Shown here in pieces: positions 35,498-44,255 of a stretch of 64,000 nucleotides of DNA (position 1 is the first letter of the stretch; each line of letters opens with the position of its first letter). The notes beneath the pieces are model-generated. The model was given only the letters and a program-made list of their open reading frames with translations, did no database searches and was not told the origin of the DNA. The position numbers and the translations under genes were made by a program. Origin of the DNA: Robiginitalea myxolifaciens (GTDB lineage Bacteria > Bacteroidota > Bacteroidia > Flavobacteriales > Flavobacteriaceae); NCBI RefSeq assembly GCF_900115205.1, contig NZ_FOYQ01000002.1, positions 1,240,001 to 1,304,000 on the forward strand, read 5' to 3'.

Positions 35498-36781
35498 ATG
35501 AACATCGATTCCCTTTACGAGATATTCCTCCAGCATCCCAAGGTAAGTACTGATAGTCGGGACATCCCCGAAAATGGCCTGTTCTTTGCCCTGAAGGGTC
35601 CCAACTTCAATGGCAATGCCTATGCGGCAGAAGCGCTTTCGAAAGGAGCTGCCTACGCAGTGGTGGATGAAGCGGAATTTGCAACCGGACCTCGTACCCT
35701 CCTGGTCCCTGATGTACTATCTACCCTGCAGCATTTGGCGCGTCATCATCGGCGAAATTCCCCCGCGCGTATTGTCTCCCTCACGGGCAGCAATGGTAAA
35801 ACCACTACCAAAGAATTGATCGCAGCTGTCCTGGGATCGCATTACAATATCCTTGCTACCCGGGGAAACCTCAACAATCATATCGGGGTACCCCTGACCC
35901 TGCTGCGTATACAACCGGAAACGGAATACGCCATCGTGGAAATGGGCGCCAACCACCAGGGGGAGATCGCGGCCCTTTGTGAAATTGCCGAGCCGGATTT
36001 CGGCTATATCACCAACTTCGGAAAGGCGCACCTTGAGGGCTTCGGTGGTGTTCAGGGCGTCATCAAAGGGAAATCAGAACTCTATCGATTTATACGCGGT
36101 GCAGGGGGAACGCTATTTATGAATGCGGACGATCCCATACAGAGCGAAAAATTATCGGACTATGTCCACAAAGTGGGTTTCAGCACGACGGATACGATGT
36201 ATTTTCTTATTGAAAACCTGGGAGCTGATCCGGAGGTAAGCCTGCGTTTCGAGGAAATCGAAATCCACTCCCAGATTAACGGCGGGTATAATTTCTCCAA
36301 TTGTGCTGCTGCGGTTACCATGGGGAAATATTTTAATGTGCCCCCACTGAAAATAAAAGCTGCAATAGAGGCCTATGTACCGGAAAACAATCGTTCCCAA
36401 ATTATTCGTCAGGGGGACCTTGAGATTATCCTGGACGCATACAACGCCAATCCGAGCAGTATGAAGGTAGCCCTGGAGTCTTTCGATAGTCGAAAGGCGC
36501 AGCGTAAAATCGCGATCCTGGGAGATATGTTTGAGCTGGGTGAAGATGCTCCCGAGGAGCATAGAGCGATTGGCCAGCAGGCCATGGACCTGAACCTGGA
36601 TCAGTTGTATCTGGTAGGTGAGAATTTTGCCGACACTGATTTGGATGCGCCCCGGTTCAGGGATTTTGCTGCCCTGGCTGCAGCGCTGCAGGCTAACCCT
36701 ATTGCAGGACCTGCATCAGTCTTGATCAAGGGTTCCCGGGGTATGGCCCTGGAGCGGGTACTTGGCTTGCTATCGGAATAG
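35498..36781 (+). CDS. murF: UDP-N-acetylmuramoyl-tripeptide - D-alanyl-D-alanine ligase
   Basis: 427 residues. Mur ligase with N-terminal substrate domain (VSTDSRDIPENGLFFALKG), ATP loop LTGSNGKTTTKELIAAVL, YAIVEMGANHQGEIAALCEIAEPDFGYITNFGKAHLEGFG-type middle region and LDAYNANPSSMKVAL of the C-terminal domain. It adds D-Ala-D-Ala to UDP-MurNAc-tripeptide, the last cytoplasmic step of the peptidoglycan precursor. An ATG at 35490 is in another frame; 35498 is the natural start. Confidence 0.96.
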   Translation: MNIDSLYEIFLQHPKVSTDSRDIPENGLFFALKGPNFNGNAYAAEALSKGAAYAVVDEAEFATGPRTLLVPDVLSTLQHLARHHRRNSPARIVSLTGSNGKTTTKELIAAVLGSHYNILATRGNLNNHIGVPLTLLRIQPETEYAIVEMGANHQGEIAALCEIAEPDFGYITNFGKAHLEGFGGVQGVIKGKSELYRFIRGAGGTLFMNADDPIQSEKLSDYVHKVGFSTTDTMYFLIENLGADPEVSLRFEEIEIHSQINGGYNFSNCAAAVTMGKYFNVPPLKIKAAIEAYVPENNRSQIIRQGDLEIILDAYNANPSSMKVALESFDSRKAQRKIAILGDMFELGEDAPEEHRAIGQQAMDLNLDQLYLVGENFADTDLDAPRFRDFAALAAALQANPIAGPASVLIKGSRGMALERVLGLLSE

Positions 36782-36900
36782 GCTCCTACTGCATTTCATC
36801 GAAAAAACACCAAATTTTTTCCTTTCATAACCTAGGCTTCTTGTCCCTTCTCCTGAGATAGGGTAATTTCAGCGCTGGCTTCGAAAACAAGCCAACAGGT

Positions 36901-37419
36901 ATGTGGTCCCCCAAATCTTACGCACAATACCAGCCTATCCCCAGTCTCCACATACGAGATTTTCTCGTTGAGGCTGGCCCGGAAATCCTGCTATTTGTTA
37001 TACCCTCCGTTGCCATTGCGCTGTTTTATGTGTCCCTGTTTATACCCTGGAATCAAAACCGACAATTAAGGCGTTGGCTATTACAGAATCGCCGCGCCGT
37101 GCGTCAGCTGTTGATTCTCAACTTTACTTTAAAACGATTGCGTCCGAAACTGCCCGGCTGTTCCAGTTGTACTGCCGGTCGGTTCGAGCTTTGGGATCAC
37201 GATCGCAATTTGCTCGTGTTCCGCTGTATGAATTGCAGGAGGAATATTACGGTGAGTGTATTTCAATTTCAGGAAGTGCGGCAAATCCTCAATAACTTAC
37301 CCGGCCTGTTCATTGTCCTGCGGCAACTATCATACAAGCCTTTTGATGCGCTGGGACGCCACTTACAGGCGCTTTGTGTAGAAACTGAAGTATTTGCCAG
37401 AAGGTATTTGAGGAGGTGA
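36901..37419 (+). CDS. Small membrane protein with four-cysteine zinc ribbon
   Basis: 172 residues. One strong hydrophobic segment (residues about 26-48, ILLFVIPSVAIALFYVSLFI) is followed by a basic helix and a zinc-ribbon-like core, C87-x2-C90 and C109-x2-C112, around the beta stretch GRFELWDHDRNLLVFR. I recognise no family. The gene is isolated: a 118-base gap with no promoter match separates it from murF, and a hairpin-rich gap follows. Intact Cys pairs and a plausible fold favour a real gene. A membrane-anchored RNA- or protein-binding role is possible but unproven. Confidence 0.6.
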   Translation: MWSPKSYAQYQPIPSLHIRDFLVEAGPEILLFVIPSVAIALFYVSLFIPWNQNRQLRRWLLQNRRAVRQLLILNFTLKRLRPKLPGCSSCTAGRFELWDHDRNLLVFRCMNCRRNITVSVFQFQEVRQILNNLPGLFIVLRQLSYKPFDALGRHLQALCVETEVFARRYLRR

Positions 37420-37458
37420 ATGGAGTTAGATAGTGAGGAGCCAGCTGGTGGGCTGGTA

Positions 37459-37489
37459 TTCTGGATTACGCTTGCAGCGTGATCCAGAA
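37459..37489. repeat. 14-base-pair inverted repeat
   Basis: Arms 37459-37472 (TTCTGGATTACGCT) and 37476-37489 (AGCGTGATCCAGAA) pair over 14 positions with one G-T, loop TGC. On the plus strand it is followed by AAAAA, not T, so it is not a normal plus terminator. Confidence 0.8.
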
Positions 37490-37514
37490 AAATCCCGCGA
37501 CTGCAAATAGCTTA

Positions 37515-37549
37515 CCCAGCCTGCTATTCGCAGGCTACGGGCATTTTTT
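37515..37549 (+). terminator. Probable terminator downstream of zinc-ribbon gene
   Basis: Arms AGCCTGC (37518-37524) and GCAGGCT (37530-37536) with loop TATTC, flanked by CCC and GGG that can extend the stem, then TTTTTT at 37544-37549. The T-run begins several bases after the stem, so termination efficiency is uncertain. Confidence 0.55.
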
Positions 37550-37587
37550 CGTCCCTCCCTTGCGAAAATAAATTTTCGACGGACGGT

Positions 37588-37622
37588 CCAAAAAAATACC
37601 CCGCGACTTTCGTCGCGGGGTA
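37588..37622 (-). terminator. Rho-independent terminator of tRNA-Val
   Basis: On the minus strand an 11-base-pair stem, arms 37622-37612 (TACCCCGCGAC) and 37607-37597 (GTCGCGGGGTA) with loop GAAA, is followed by TTTTTTT at 37596-37590. It starts 12 bases after the tRNA 3' end. Confidence 0.9.
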
Positions 37623-37634
37623 AACTGCTTGATG

Positions 37635-37709
37635 TGGGATATACTGGATTCGAACCAGTGACCTCTGCCCTGTCAAGGCAGCGCTCTAAACCAACTGAGC
37701 TAATATCCC
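37635..37709 (-). tRNA. tRNA-Val (anticodon GAC)
   Basis: On the minus strand a complete cloverleaf: acceptor GGGATAT/ATATCCC with discriminator A, D arm GCTC-GAGC, anticodon stem CTGCC/GGCAG with loop TTGACAG (anticodon GAC, decoding GTC and GTT), T arm ACTGG-TTCGAAT-CCAGT. The 75 bases do not encode CCA, so the 3' end is added by nucleotidyltransferase. A terminator follows directly. Confidence 0.95.
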
Positions 37710-37762
37710 GAAAGGGGTCGCAAGATCGTAAAATTTCCTGATTTCCACCTATGGAATTGCGA

Positions 37763-39331
37763 TTATTCCCAGATGGAATTCATGGCGTAAACCATTCCTT
37801 CAGACAGGTGGAGTTCTCCATCCCGAGCCCAGATTTCCATTTGGGAATACGGACTGGATGGAAAATAAATATCAGTGAAGTTCAGGGCGCCCCGATTGCC
37901 AAAAATTTCAACGGAAGCTACATCGAACAGCAATCTTAAATCCAGGGTTGCTCTAGAGGTATTCAAAGGGGCGTCGTGAGGTCGTTTGAAAAAGTCTTCG
38001 GAAAAGCCTTTCGGCCCGGATTGCGTTCGATCAACCCGCATCAGGCCATTGATCCGATCAATGGCGATCTCCACCTGTTCCCCTTGTGCATTGCTCAAAG
38101 TAATCCCGAATACGGAGGCCGTGGTTTCCTGAAGATCTACCACCAGGTCCAGGTCGGCCATTGACGGATCAAAATTACCGTTTACGATTTTTGATTGCGT
38201 AATCACGGAGTCCAAAGGAGTAGCCTCACCCCGCAAGCCAGCCAGGGAAGGGACTGGTTTGGCGATAAGGTGATAGGCGCCTGCTTCCCCCTGTAATTCC
38301 AGTACACGTGGCACGGTCATGGCCGATCGCCAGGTTGCGGTGGGTACCTGCTGAGCGTATTGCCAGTTAGACATCCATCCAATCCCCAGGCGCCTGCCCC
38401 AAGTGGCCGGGGCATTATCCCAGGTCACAAAAGCGTAATTATCGGCACCGTAATCCAACCACTGTTGCTGCCCGGGATCGGCCAGGAAGTTAGTGCCATC
38501 AAAATCCCCAACGAAATAAGAAGTTCCGGTCCCTCCATTTGGACCTTCCTGCTGAATGCTGACGATCAGCACCCACTTGTAATCACGACTATCGGAAACC
38601 CGCATGGGGAATAAGTCCGGGCACTCCCATAGTCGGGTATCTCCTTCGATTCCAAATTCCGAGAGGTATTGCCAATTTTTCAAATCAGGCGAACCGTAAA
38701 ATTTGACCCGATCATATACGGCAAGGGTCATAATCCATTGCTCGGTTTGCGGATTCCATATGATTTTTGGATCGCGAAAATCACGGATTCCCGTATCATT
38801 AGGGAGAACCGGGTTGCCGTCATACTTGGTCCAGGTATAGCCCTTATCCACACTATAAGCCAGACTTTGAACTTGAAAATCGTCCGTCCCCGCCTGCTCC
38901 CCTACCGGATCGTGATGGGTAAAGGCCGCTACGATGGGAGGGGTAGAATCCTGTGAAAAACCAGAACTATTTCGATGATCCACAACTGCACTACCCGAGA
39001 AAATATAACCCAAAGAATCCGGTGCCAGTGCAACCGGTAAGTGCTTCCAGCGGACCAGGTCCTCAGAAACTGCATGCCCCCAGTGCATGGGCCCCCAAAC
39101 CGTGCTGTCCGGATAATACTGATAGAAGAGATGATACTCTCCATTGAGGTGAAACATGCCATTGGGATCGTTCATCCAATTCGCTTCTGGCGTGAAGTGA
39201 AATTGAGGACGGTGCGGCTCAGAAAAGCGACTTTCAACTTCGGCCGAGGCTACCTGACTCTCAGATTCCCCTTTGCAGGATAATAGCAGTACAAGAACGA
39301 AGGCCGTTGCGGCAAGGTTACAGATTCGCAT
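37763..39331 (-). CDS. GH32 levanase/invertase-type lipoprotein
   Basis: 522 residues. Lipobox LLLSC (Cys19), so attached to the envelope. Five-bladed propeller of glycoside hydrolase family 32: WMNDPNG with nucleophile Asp55, FSGSAVVD, RDFRDPKIIW (transition-state stabiliser RDP) and LWECPDLF (acid/base Glu), then a C-terminal beta-sandwich. It should hydrolyse beta-fructosides such as levan, inulin or sucrose. No SusC/SusD, fructokinase or permease lies beside it. It is 33 bases after the large plug-like gene and may share its transcript. Confidence 0.92.
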   Translation of the reverse strand: MRICNLAATAFVLVLLLSCKGESESQVASAEVESRFSEPHRPQFHFTPEANWMNDPNGMFHLNGEYHLFYQYYPDSTVWGPMHWGHAVSEDLVRWKHLPVALAPDSLGYIFSGSAVVDHRNSSGFSQDSTPPIVAAFTHHDPVGEQAGTDDFQVQSLAYSVDKGYTWTKYDGNPVLPNDTGIRDFRDPKIIWNPQTEQWIMTLAVYDRVKFYGSPDLKNWQYLSEFGIEGDTRLWECPDLFPMRVSDSRDYKWVLIVSIQQEGPNGGTGTSYFVGDFDGTNFLADPGQQQWLDYGADNYAFVTWDNAPATWGRRLGIGWMSNWQYAQQVPTATWRSAMTVPRVLELQGEAGAYHLIAKPVPSLAGLRGEATPLDSVITQSKIVNGNFDPSMADLDLVVDLQETTASVFGITLSNAQGEQVEIAIDRINGLMRVDRTQSGPKGFSEDFFKRPHDAPLNTSRATLDLRLLFDVASVEIFGNRGALNFTDIYFPSSPYSQMEIWARDGELHLSEGMVYAMNSIWE

Positions 39332-39364
39332 AAGCTGTGGACTATTACCCGGGAAGATAAGGAA

Positions 39365-41707
39365 TTACGGCTTAGGAAGGGAAACGCTTACCTCCTCGGC
39401 GAACGCTTCACCGGTATCTGAAACCCCTTCAATAAATACCCGGAAATTGGTCAATCCGGGATCGGGAAAGCGAATTACTACTTCCTCTTCAGCGGGAAGA
39501 ATTATGTCTGGCTCCCAGAAGACCTGGCCGAAACTTAGAAATCGCGGACTCTGAGTATTAAAGTTCAGGGGGATGGCAAATCGATCGGGCTTTACATATC
39601 CCGCTGGCACCTCAAAATTGGAATAACGTTCCCGGTTTGCGATGAAGAAATTATCACGGTGTAATTGAACGGATACGGCATAGTCTGTGTAAAACACGGT
39701 TTGCACTTTACTCAATGGGATATTCAGGTCCAGCCCCTCTCTCACCATCCCATTTACAACAATAGGGACAGGCGTTCGCCTGGGTGGTCCTCCACCACTG
39801 GCACTCTCTGGGTTTAGCCTTCGCGAGAGCACGACCAATCTGCCTTGCCCACCATACGTAATCACAAACCCTTGTCGACGCAAAAAAGAGGCGAGGGACG
39901 TACTGCGCCGGAGTTCTTCCGCATTGATTCGCTTTCCATTCATATTTACATTCATTAAAGGGATGTCGCTGCTTTCTGCCTCTGCAGTAACTTCTACTTC
40001 CTCCAGGGCTATGGCGCTCAAATCCTCCTGGATCATTCGGCGGTCGGAACCCCCCTTGCGGAACTCGTCCCGATAGGGCCATTCGGGCAATTCGGGCTCC
40101 TGTAGGGCAGGAGCTATGGTCGCCTCCCATATTTTAGGAAACTCCCAATCCAATATTACATCTCCCTTGTTCAGGCGGCCATTTCTTCCCATCAGGCTAA
40201 TGCGAAGGGTATCCTGATAGAAATGGGCCGAACGAAATTCAAAAGTTTTATCGGAGTTCAGGTCCAGCACAGTCATGTCCTTGCCAAAATCGGAAACAGC
40301 CACAACCTGATTCTCCACACTCAAATCGGCATCCCCAACACGACCAGAAATAACCGGAAACACTTCTTCGCTAACCAAGTTCCCGGACGTCCCGGTAACA
40401 GCTACAGGTTCTGAGGGAACTTCCTCCTCTAACAAAAGAGCAAGATCCCGGATGAATCGTTCCCCTCGCATCGATTCCGAACGCCGGGTGGTCATTACGC
40501 CATTCGGACGATAGGCCTGGGACTCCCCGGGAAGGACAGACAGGCTCATTCGCGAGCGTACCAAAGGAAGGTTCTTCTCAGAATCATTGTGATCCCAGGA
40601 CATTCTAAGTTCCAGGGAATCCCCTACCTGCGAACGGGTCAGCGTTGCATTAATCCCGCGATCTGTGGCCGGATACTCATTGTAGACCAGGCGTTTGGCC
40701 AATTCCTCTCCTTCCAGGGTGTATAATCTTAAAGTCAGGATTCCCTCAGGCACTTTTCTGCGTTCTATTCTGAGGGTTTGATCGGCCTCCAAATCCAAAC
40801 TTTGCAAATCGGATTCATCTGCACCATCTAAAGCCCAAATGATCGTATTATGCGCCGCCCGGAATTCAGGATTCGCCTGGATATTGACAAAAATGAATTC
40901 CTCATTTATGGCATTTACTCTTAGCCCAATTCCCTGAGACGTCGCCCTGGGAACAGGCACCTGTAGGGTTTCACCACGCGCGGTGGTTAGTTGAAGCGTG
41001 TACTGTTTTCCCAATTCAAAGGCAAACTGCAATATCCCGTGTCCTTTGTGATTTACAGTAATATTCCGCAGGAGTATTTCACCGGAATCCCCGAGGAGTT
41101 CTGCTTTAAAACCTTCGTATTCCCAGGGGAAAAAATTCAGGACGCGAAAACCGACATTAGCAGGTATCCCTGCGGGTAATTCGCCTCCTTCAGGAACCAC
41201 TTCCAGGGCTAAAGGCTCCTCGCGGGTATCCGGCCTGAGCGGTAAGGGTTCATCTTTTAATATTCCTATCGCTTGTTCAAAGGCAGCCTTCAGCACAGGG
41301 GTGGATTCAGCCACCGATGCATTTCCGGAATTGAGCAGCTGCGTTGGGGAAATCAGGGCAGCCCGAACAAAATAGAGCGAATCCTTTAAGGTTGTATCAA
41401 TGGGAATCTGGCCAAATCCCTTCCCTTGTCTCAGACCAATAATTCGCCTTGATTTCTCCTCACCTTCCTGATTATATAACGCTATGAGCACCGGGATTTC
41501 AGAATTCTCCTGATCGGACAGGCTTGGGGAGTAAGCGCTAAACCACAATTCCTCTCCGCGAAAGAAGAAGGTTTTGTTAAGATGGAGATTGAGCAATTCC
41601 GAAGATGGATTGGCCAATGCCCTGGCCTGGCCCTGTAGGGAAAAGTGACCCGACAAACCAAGACAAAAGAACACAGGCAGTAATGCGCGGAACAGGTTAG
41701 TAATCAT
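39365..41707 (-). CDS. Large secreted protein with MG2-like repeats and TonB-plug-like domain
   Basis: 780 residues with a signal peptide (ending near FSLQGQA). The N-terminal part LNKTFFFRGEELWFSAYSPS resembles the macroglobulin-like MG2 domains of flavobacterial exported proteins (LhldKxxYxpGExiwf pattern). Residues about 560-680 look like a TonB-dependent receptor plug (EEVEVTAEA, NGKRINAEELRRSTSLASFLRRQGF, PVPIVVNGMV, VQTVFYTDYA), but no 22-strand barrel follows. Related Bacteroidota proteins are usually annotated hypothetical or carboxypeptidase-like. Likely outer-membrane or surface associated; function unknown. Downstream is the GH32 gene. Confidence 0.7.
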   Translation of the reverse strand: MITNLFRALLPVFFCLGLSGHFSLQGQARALANPSSELLNLHLNKTFFFRGEELWFSAYSPSLSDQENSEIPVLIALYNQEGEEKSRRIIGLRQGKGFGQIPIDTTLKDSLYFVRAALISPTQLLNSGNASVAESTPVLKAAFEQAIGILKDEPLPLRPDTREEPLALEVVPEGGELPAGIPANVGFRVLNFFPWEYEGFKAELLGDSGEILLRNITVNHKGHGILQFAFELGKQYTLQLTTARGETLQVPVPRATSQGIGLRVNAINEEFIFVNIQANPEFRAAHNTIIWALDGADESDLQSLDLEADQTLRIERRKVPEGILTLRLYTLEGEELAKRLVYNEYPATDRGINATLTRSQVGDSLELRMSWDHNDSEKNLPLVRSRMSLSVLPGESQAYRPNGVMTTRRSESMRGERFIRDLALLLEEEVPSEPVAVTGTSGNLVSEEVFPVISGRVGDADLSVENQVVAVSDFGKDMTVLDLNSDKTFEFRSAHFYQDTLRISLMGRNGRLNKGDVILDWEFPKIWEATIAPALQEPELPEWPYRDEFRKGGSDRRMIQEDLSAIALEEVEVTAEAESSDIPLMNVNMNGKRINAEELRRSTSLASFLRRQGFVITYGGQGRLVVLSRRLNPESASGGGPPRRTPVPIVVNGMVREGLDLNIPLSKVQTVFYTDYAVSVQLHRDNFFIANRERYSNFEVPAGYVKPDRFAIPLNFNTQSPRFLSFGQVFWEPDIILPAEEEVVIRFPDPGLTNFRVFIEGVSDTGEAFAEEVSVSLPKP

Positions 41708-41792
41708 AGTGTTGGTTTGTCAAATATGAGCAATAATCACGCCAAATAATGATAAAAAACTCTTAAATTAGAAGGGATTACCGATCCAATTC

Positions 41793-42254
41793 ATGTCAGC
41801 TACCAACAAGGCCTCTTCTGGCTATTCCGGCACCCCACTCCACCGCAAATTGGGGATCAAAGAAGGTATGAAACTGCTGGTTATTGAAGGCCCGATACCC
41901 TATCGGGATTTTTTTAATGAATGGCCCAAAGTCAATGACCTGGTAGAGCTGGCTACCCTCCAATCTATTGAATCCCGGGAACTCGATGCCGGAACCTTCG
42001 ATTTCATCCACTTGTTTGCCTCCACATTTGAATCTTTAGAGCGCGGATTGGCCGTGGCCCATTCCATGATGACTCAAAAAGGCATGGTTTGGGTGAGCTG
42101 GCCTAAAAAGGCTTCCGGACTAAACTCAGAAATCGGAAAATTTGATGTGATGCAGACAGGGCTGTCCATGGGTTTGGTGGATGTGAAAGTGGCATCGATA
42201 GACGAAACCTGGAGTGGGCATAAGTTTGTGATCCCGGTAAAAGACCGGACGTAG
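41793..42254 (+). CDS. DUF3052 family protein
   Basis: 153 residues, no signal. The start [23 protein letters not shown] and the later [27 protein letters not shown] ... [11 protein letters not shown] match DUF3052, small proteins of unknown function found in many bacteria. The fold resembles a Rossmann-like nucleotide or methyl-donor domain without clear catalytic residues. Divergent from the 780-residue protein gene, with no TAnnTTTG promoter visible in the 85-base gap. Confidence 0.85.
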   Translation: MSATNKASSGYSGTPLHRKLGIKEGMKLLVIEGPIPYRDFFNEWPKVNDLVELATLQSIESRELDAGTFDFIHLFASTFESLERGLAVAHSMMTQKGMVWVSWPKKASGLNSEIGKFDVMQTGLSMGLVDVKVASIDETWSGHKFVIPVKDRT

Positions 42255-42376
42255 CCGGGAAGCGCAATACGGCCGAAGCTCATGCCTTTTTCTTATCTTG
42301 TAAGGACACTTCCCCCTGTGATTTCCGGCAAACAATAACAAATGCCCTTCGAATACGGGGCCTAACCGACCATAAA

Positions 42377-43267
42377 ATGAAAAAACTTCGAAAAGAAGAC
42401 ATCGATCAGGGCGTCTTTGACCTTTACGATGCCTACGCGCACAACCAGATAGACCGTCGCGAATTTATGAACAAACTCTCCAGCTACGCCGTTGGCGGGA
42501 TTACGGTAATGTCCCTGATGAGTTTTATCATGCCGGATTATGTGAGTAAACTGCAAATCACCCAGGACGATCCGCGCCTGGAAACGAAGTATATCACCTA
42601 TAATTCTCCGGAAGGTGGTGGAAAAATCAAAGGCCTGTTGGCCATGCCTGCCAATGCGGAAGGTCCGCTTCCGGGAATTGTGGTGGTTCATGAAAATCGT
42701 GGCTTAAACCCGCACATCGAAGATGTATGCAGGCGCGCTGCCCTGGCCGGTTTTATAGCCCTGGCCCCGGATGCGCTCACGCCACTGGGCGGATATCCCG
42801 GGAACGATGACGATGGACGCACCCTGCAACGCCAACGGGATCGATATAAGATGCTCGAAGACTTTATCTCCGCTTTCAACTACCTGAAATCCGATGAGAA
42901 GTGCACGGGCAAGGTTGGTGTGGTTGGATTCTGTTTTGGTGGCTGGATCTCAAATATGATGGCCGTACGCCTTCCCGACTTAAGCGCAGCAGTTCCCTTT
43001 TATGGCGGGCAACCGCCGGCGGAACTGGTTCCGGAGATACAAGCTCCCCTTTTGCTGCAATATGCCGATTTGGACAAGCGGGTCAATGAAGGTTGGCCAG
43101 CTTATGAGGCAGCACTTTTGGCGGCAGAGAAAAAGTACACGGTCCACTTTTATCCCGACGCCAACCACGGCTTTCACAACGATACTACCCCCCGCTACGA
43201 CGAAGAAGCTGCAAAACTAGCCTGGGAGCGAACCATTACCTTTTTTAAGCAACACCTAAGTTCCTGA
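42377..43267 (+). CDS. Dienelactone hydrolase family protein with Tat-like N-terminus
   Basis: 296 residues. After an N-terminal helix ([21 protein letters not shown]) comes a twin-arginine-like motif RREFM and a hydrophobic stretch ([16 protein letters not shown]), as in exported dienelactone hydrolase proteins. Alpha/beta hydrolase domain: [22 protein letters not shown], nucleophile Cys in VGFCFGGW, acid Asp in YADLDKRV and His in ANHGFHND. The Cys nucleophile is typical of this family. Substrate unknown. First gene of a three-gene plus-strand set with amidohydrolase and aldose epimerase. Confidence 0.88.
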   Translation: MKKLRKEDIDQGVFDLYDAYAHNQIDRREFMNKLSSYAVGGITVMSLMSFIMPDYVSKLQITQDDPRLETKYITYNSPEGGGKIKGLLAMPANAEGPLPGIVVVHENRGLNPHIEDVCRRAALAGFIALAPDALTPLGGYPGNDDDGRTLQRQRDRYKMLEDFISAFNYLKSDEKCTGKVGVVGFCFGGWISNMMAVRLPDLSAAVPFYGGQPPAELVPEIQAPLLLQYADLDKRVNEGWPAYEAALLAAEKKYTVHFYPDANHGFHNDTTPRYDEEAAKLAWERTITFFKQHLSS

Positions 43268-43298
43268 TATCTCTGAAATAGTCTAAACCTCTTTAATC

Positions 43299-44249
43299 AT
43301 GCGCCTGCTTTTTCAAACCCATCGGGTATTCACATGCATCCTGACATTTACTATTGCTTCCTCCTATGTTGGGCGTGCACAAAGTGCGGAGTATACCGGC
43401 CCGATTATCGACATGCACGTGCATGCCTACCAGCAACCCAATCCTATGTTTGGGATGTCTTTTACCCATCCGCTAACCGGTGCGGTATACAATACCGTCA
43501 GTAATTTGGAAGAACACAAGACCTGGACATTCGCAAAATTTAAAGAGCACCGGATTGTAAAGGCTGTGGTTAATTACAACCCGGAGTGGTACGAGGAAGA
43601 TCCGTATCGGGTGCTACTGGGTATGGGAAATGGTGACCCTGAAGAACTGAAAGAACTACACGCTGCAGACAAAATGCATGTCATGGCCGAAATGGCCCAA
43701 TATTATGGGGGAGCCCAGGCCGATGATCCTGCCCTTGATCCGCTTTTTGATTTGGCGGAAACCCTCGATATCCCGGTGGGGTATCACATTTATCCGGGAG
43801 GACCTCCAGGGGGAATGTACGCAGGCTATCCCGGGGTTCGCGCTGCGAATGCCGACCCGATGCAAATTGAACAGGTCCTGGTAAACCATCCTAAACTGAA
43901 AGTATACATCATGCACGCCGGCTGGCCCTATTTGGATGACATGAAGGCCCTGTTGTACGCGCATCCCCAACTCTATGTCGATGTCGGCGTAATTTGCTGG
44001 GGGCAACCCAGGGCGGAATTCCACAACTTTCTCAAGGGTTTGATCGATGCGGGTTTCGGGAAACGCATCATGTATGGAACCGATCAAATGGCGTTTCTGG
44101 GGACTTTTGATCAGGGCATCGAAAGCATCCAATCCGCTCCCTTTCTGAGCCTGGAACAAAAAGCGGATATCTTCTACAACAATGCAGCCCTGTTTCTGAA
44201 TTTGACAGAAGAGGAAAAAGCCCTGCATCAGGAAATGGCCCGTGAATAG
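43299..44249 (+). CDS. Secreted amidohydrolase (TIM-barrel metal-dependent hydrolase)
   Basis: 316 residues with a signal peptide ending near VGRAQ. Amidohydrolase_2-type barrel: metal motif IIDMHVHAYQQ, substrate side VGYHIYPGGPPGG, metal His in KVYIMHAGWPYLDD and late Asp in IMYGTDQMAF. The family includes decarboxylases and lactonases; the reaction here is unknown. It lies 31 bases after the dienelactone hydrolase gene and 6 bases before the epimerase gene, all three exported, suggesting shared work on an extracellular carbohydrate or lactone. Confidence 0.85.
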   Translation: MRLLFQTHRVFTCILTFTIASSYVGRAQSAEYTGPIIDMHVHAYQQPNPMFGMSFTHPLTGAVYNTVSNLEEHKTWTFAKFKEHRIVKAVVNYNPEWYEEDPYRVLLGMGNGDPEELKELHAADKMHVMAEMAQYYGGAQADDPALDPLFDLAETLDIPVGYHIYPGGPPGGMYAGYPGVRAANADPMQIEQVLVNHPKLKVYIMHAGWPYLDDMKALLYAHPQLYVDVGVICWGQPRAEFHNFLKGLIDAGFGKRIMYGTDQMAFLGTFDQGIESIQSAPFLSLEQKADIFYNNAALFLNLTEEEKALHQEMARE

Positions 44250-44255
44250 AAACGA

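Noticed and set aside
37635-37709. First reading of the tRNA as Asp (GTC)
   Set aside because: Careful complementing gives loop TTGACAG, anticodon GAC, with discriminator A: tRNA-Val.
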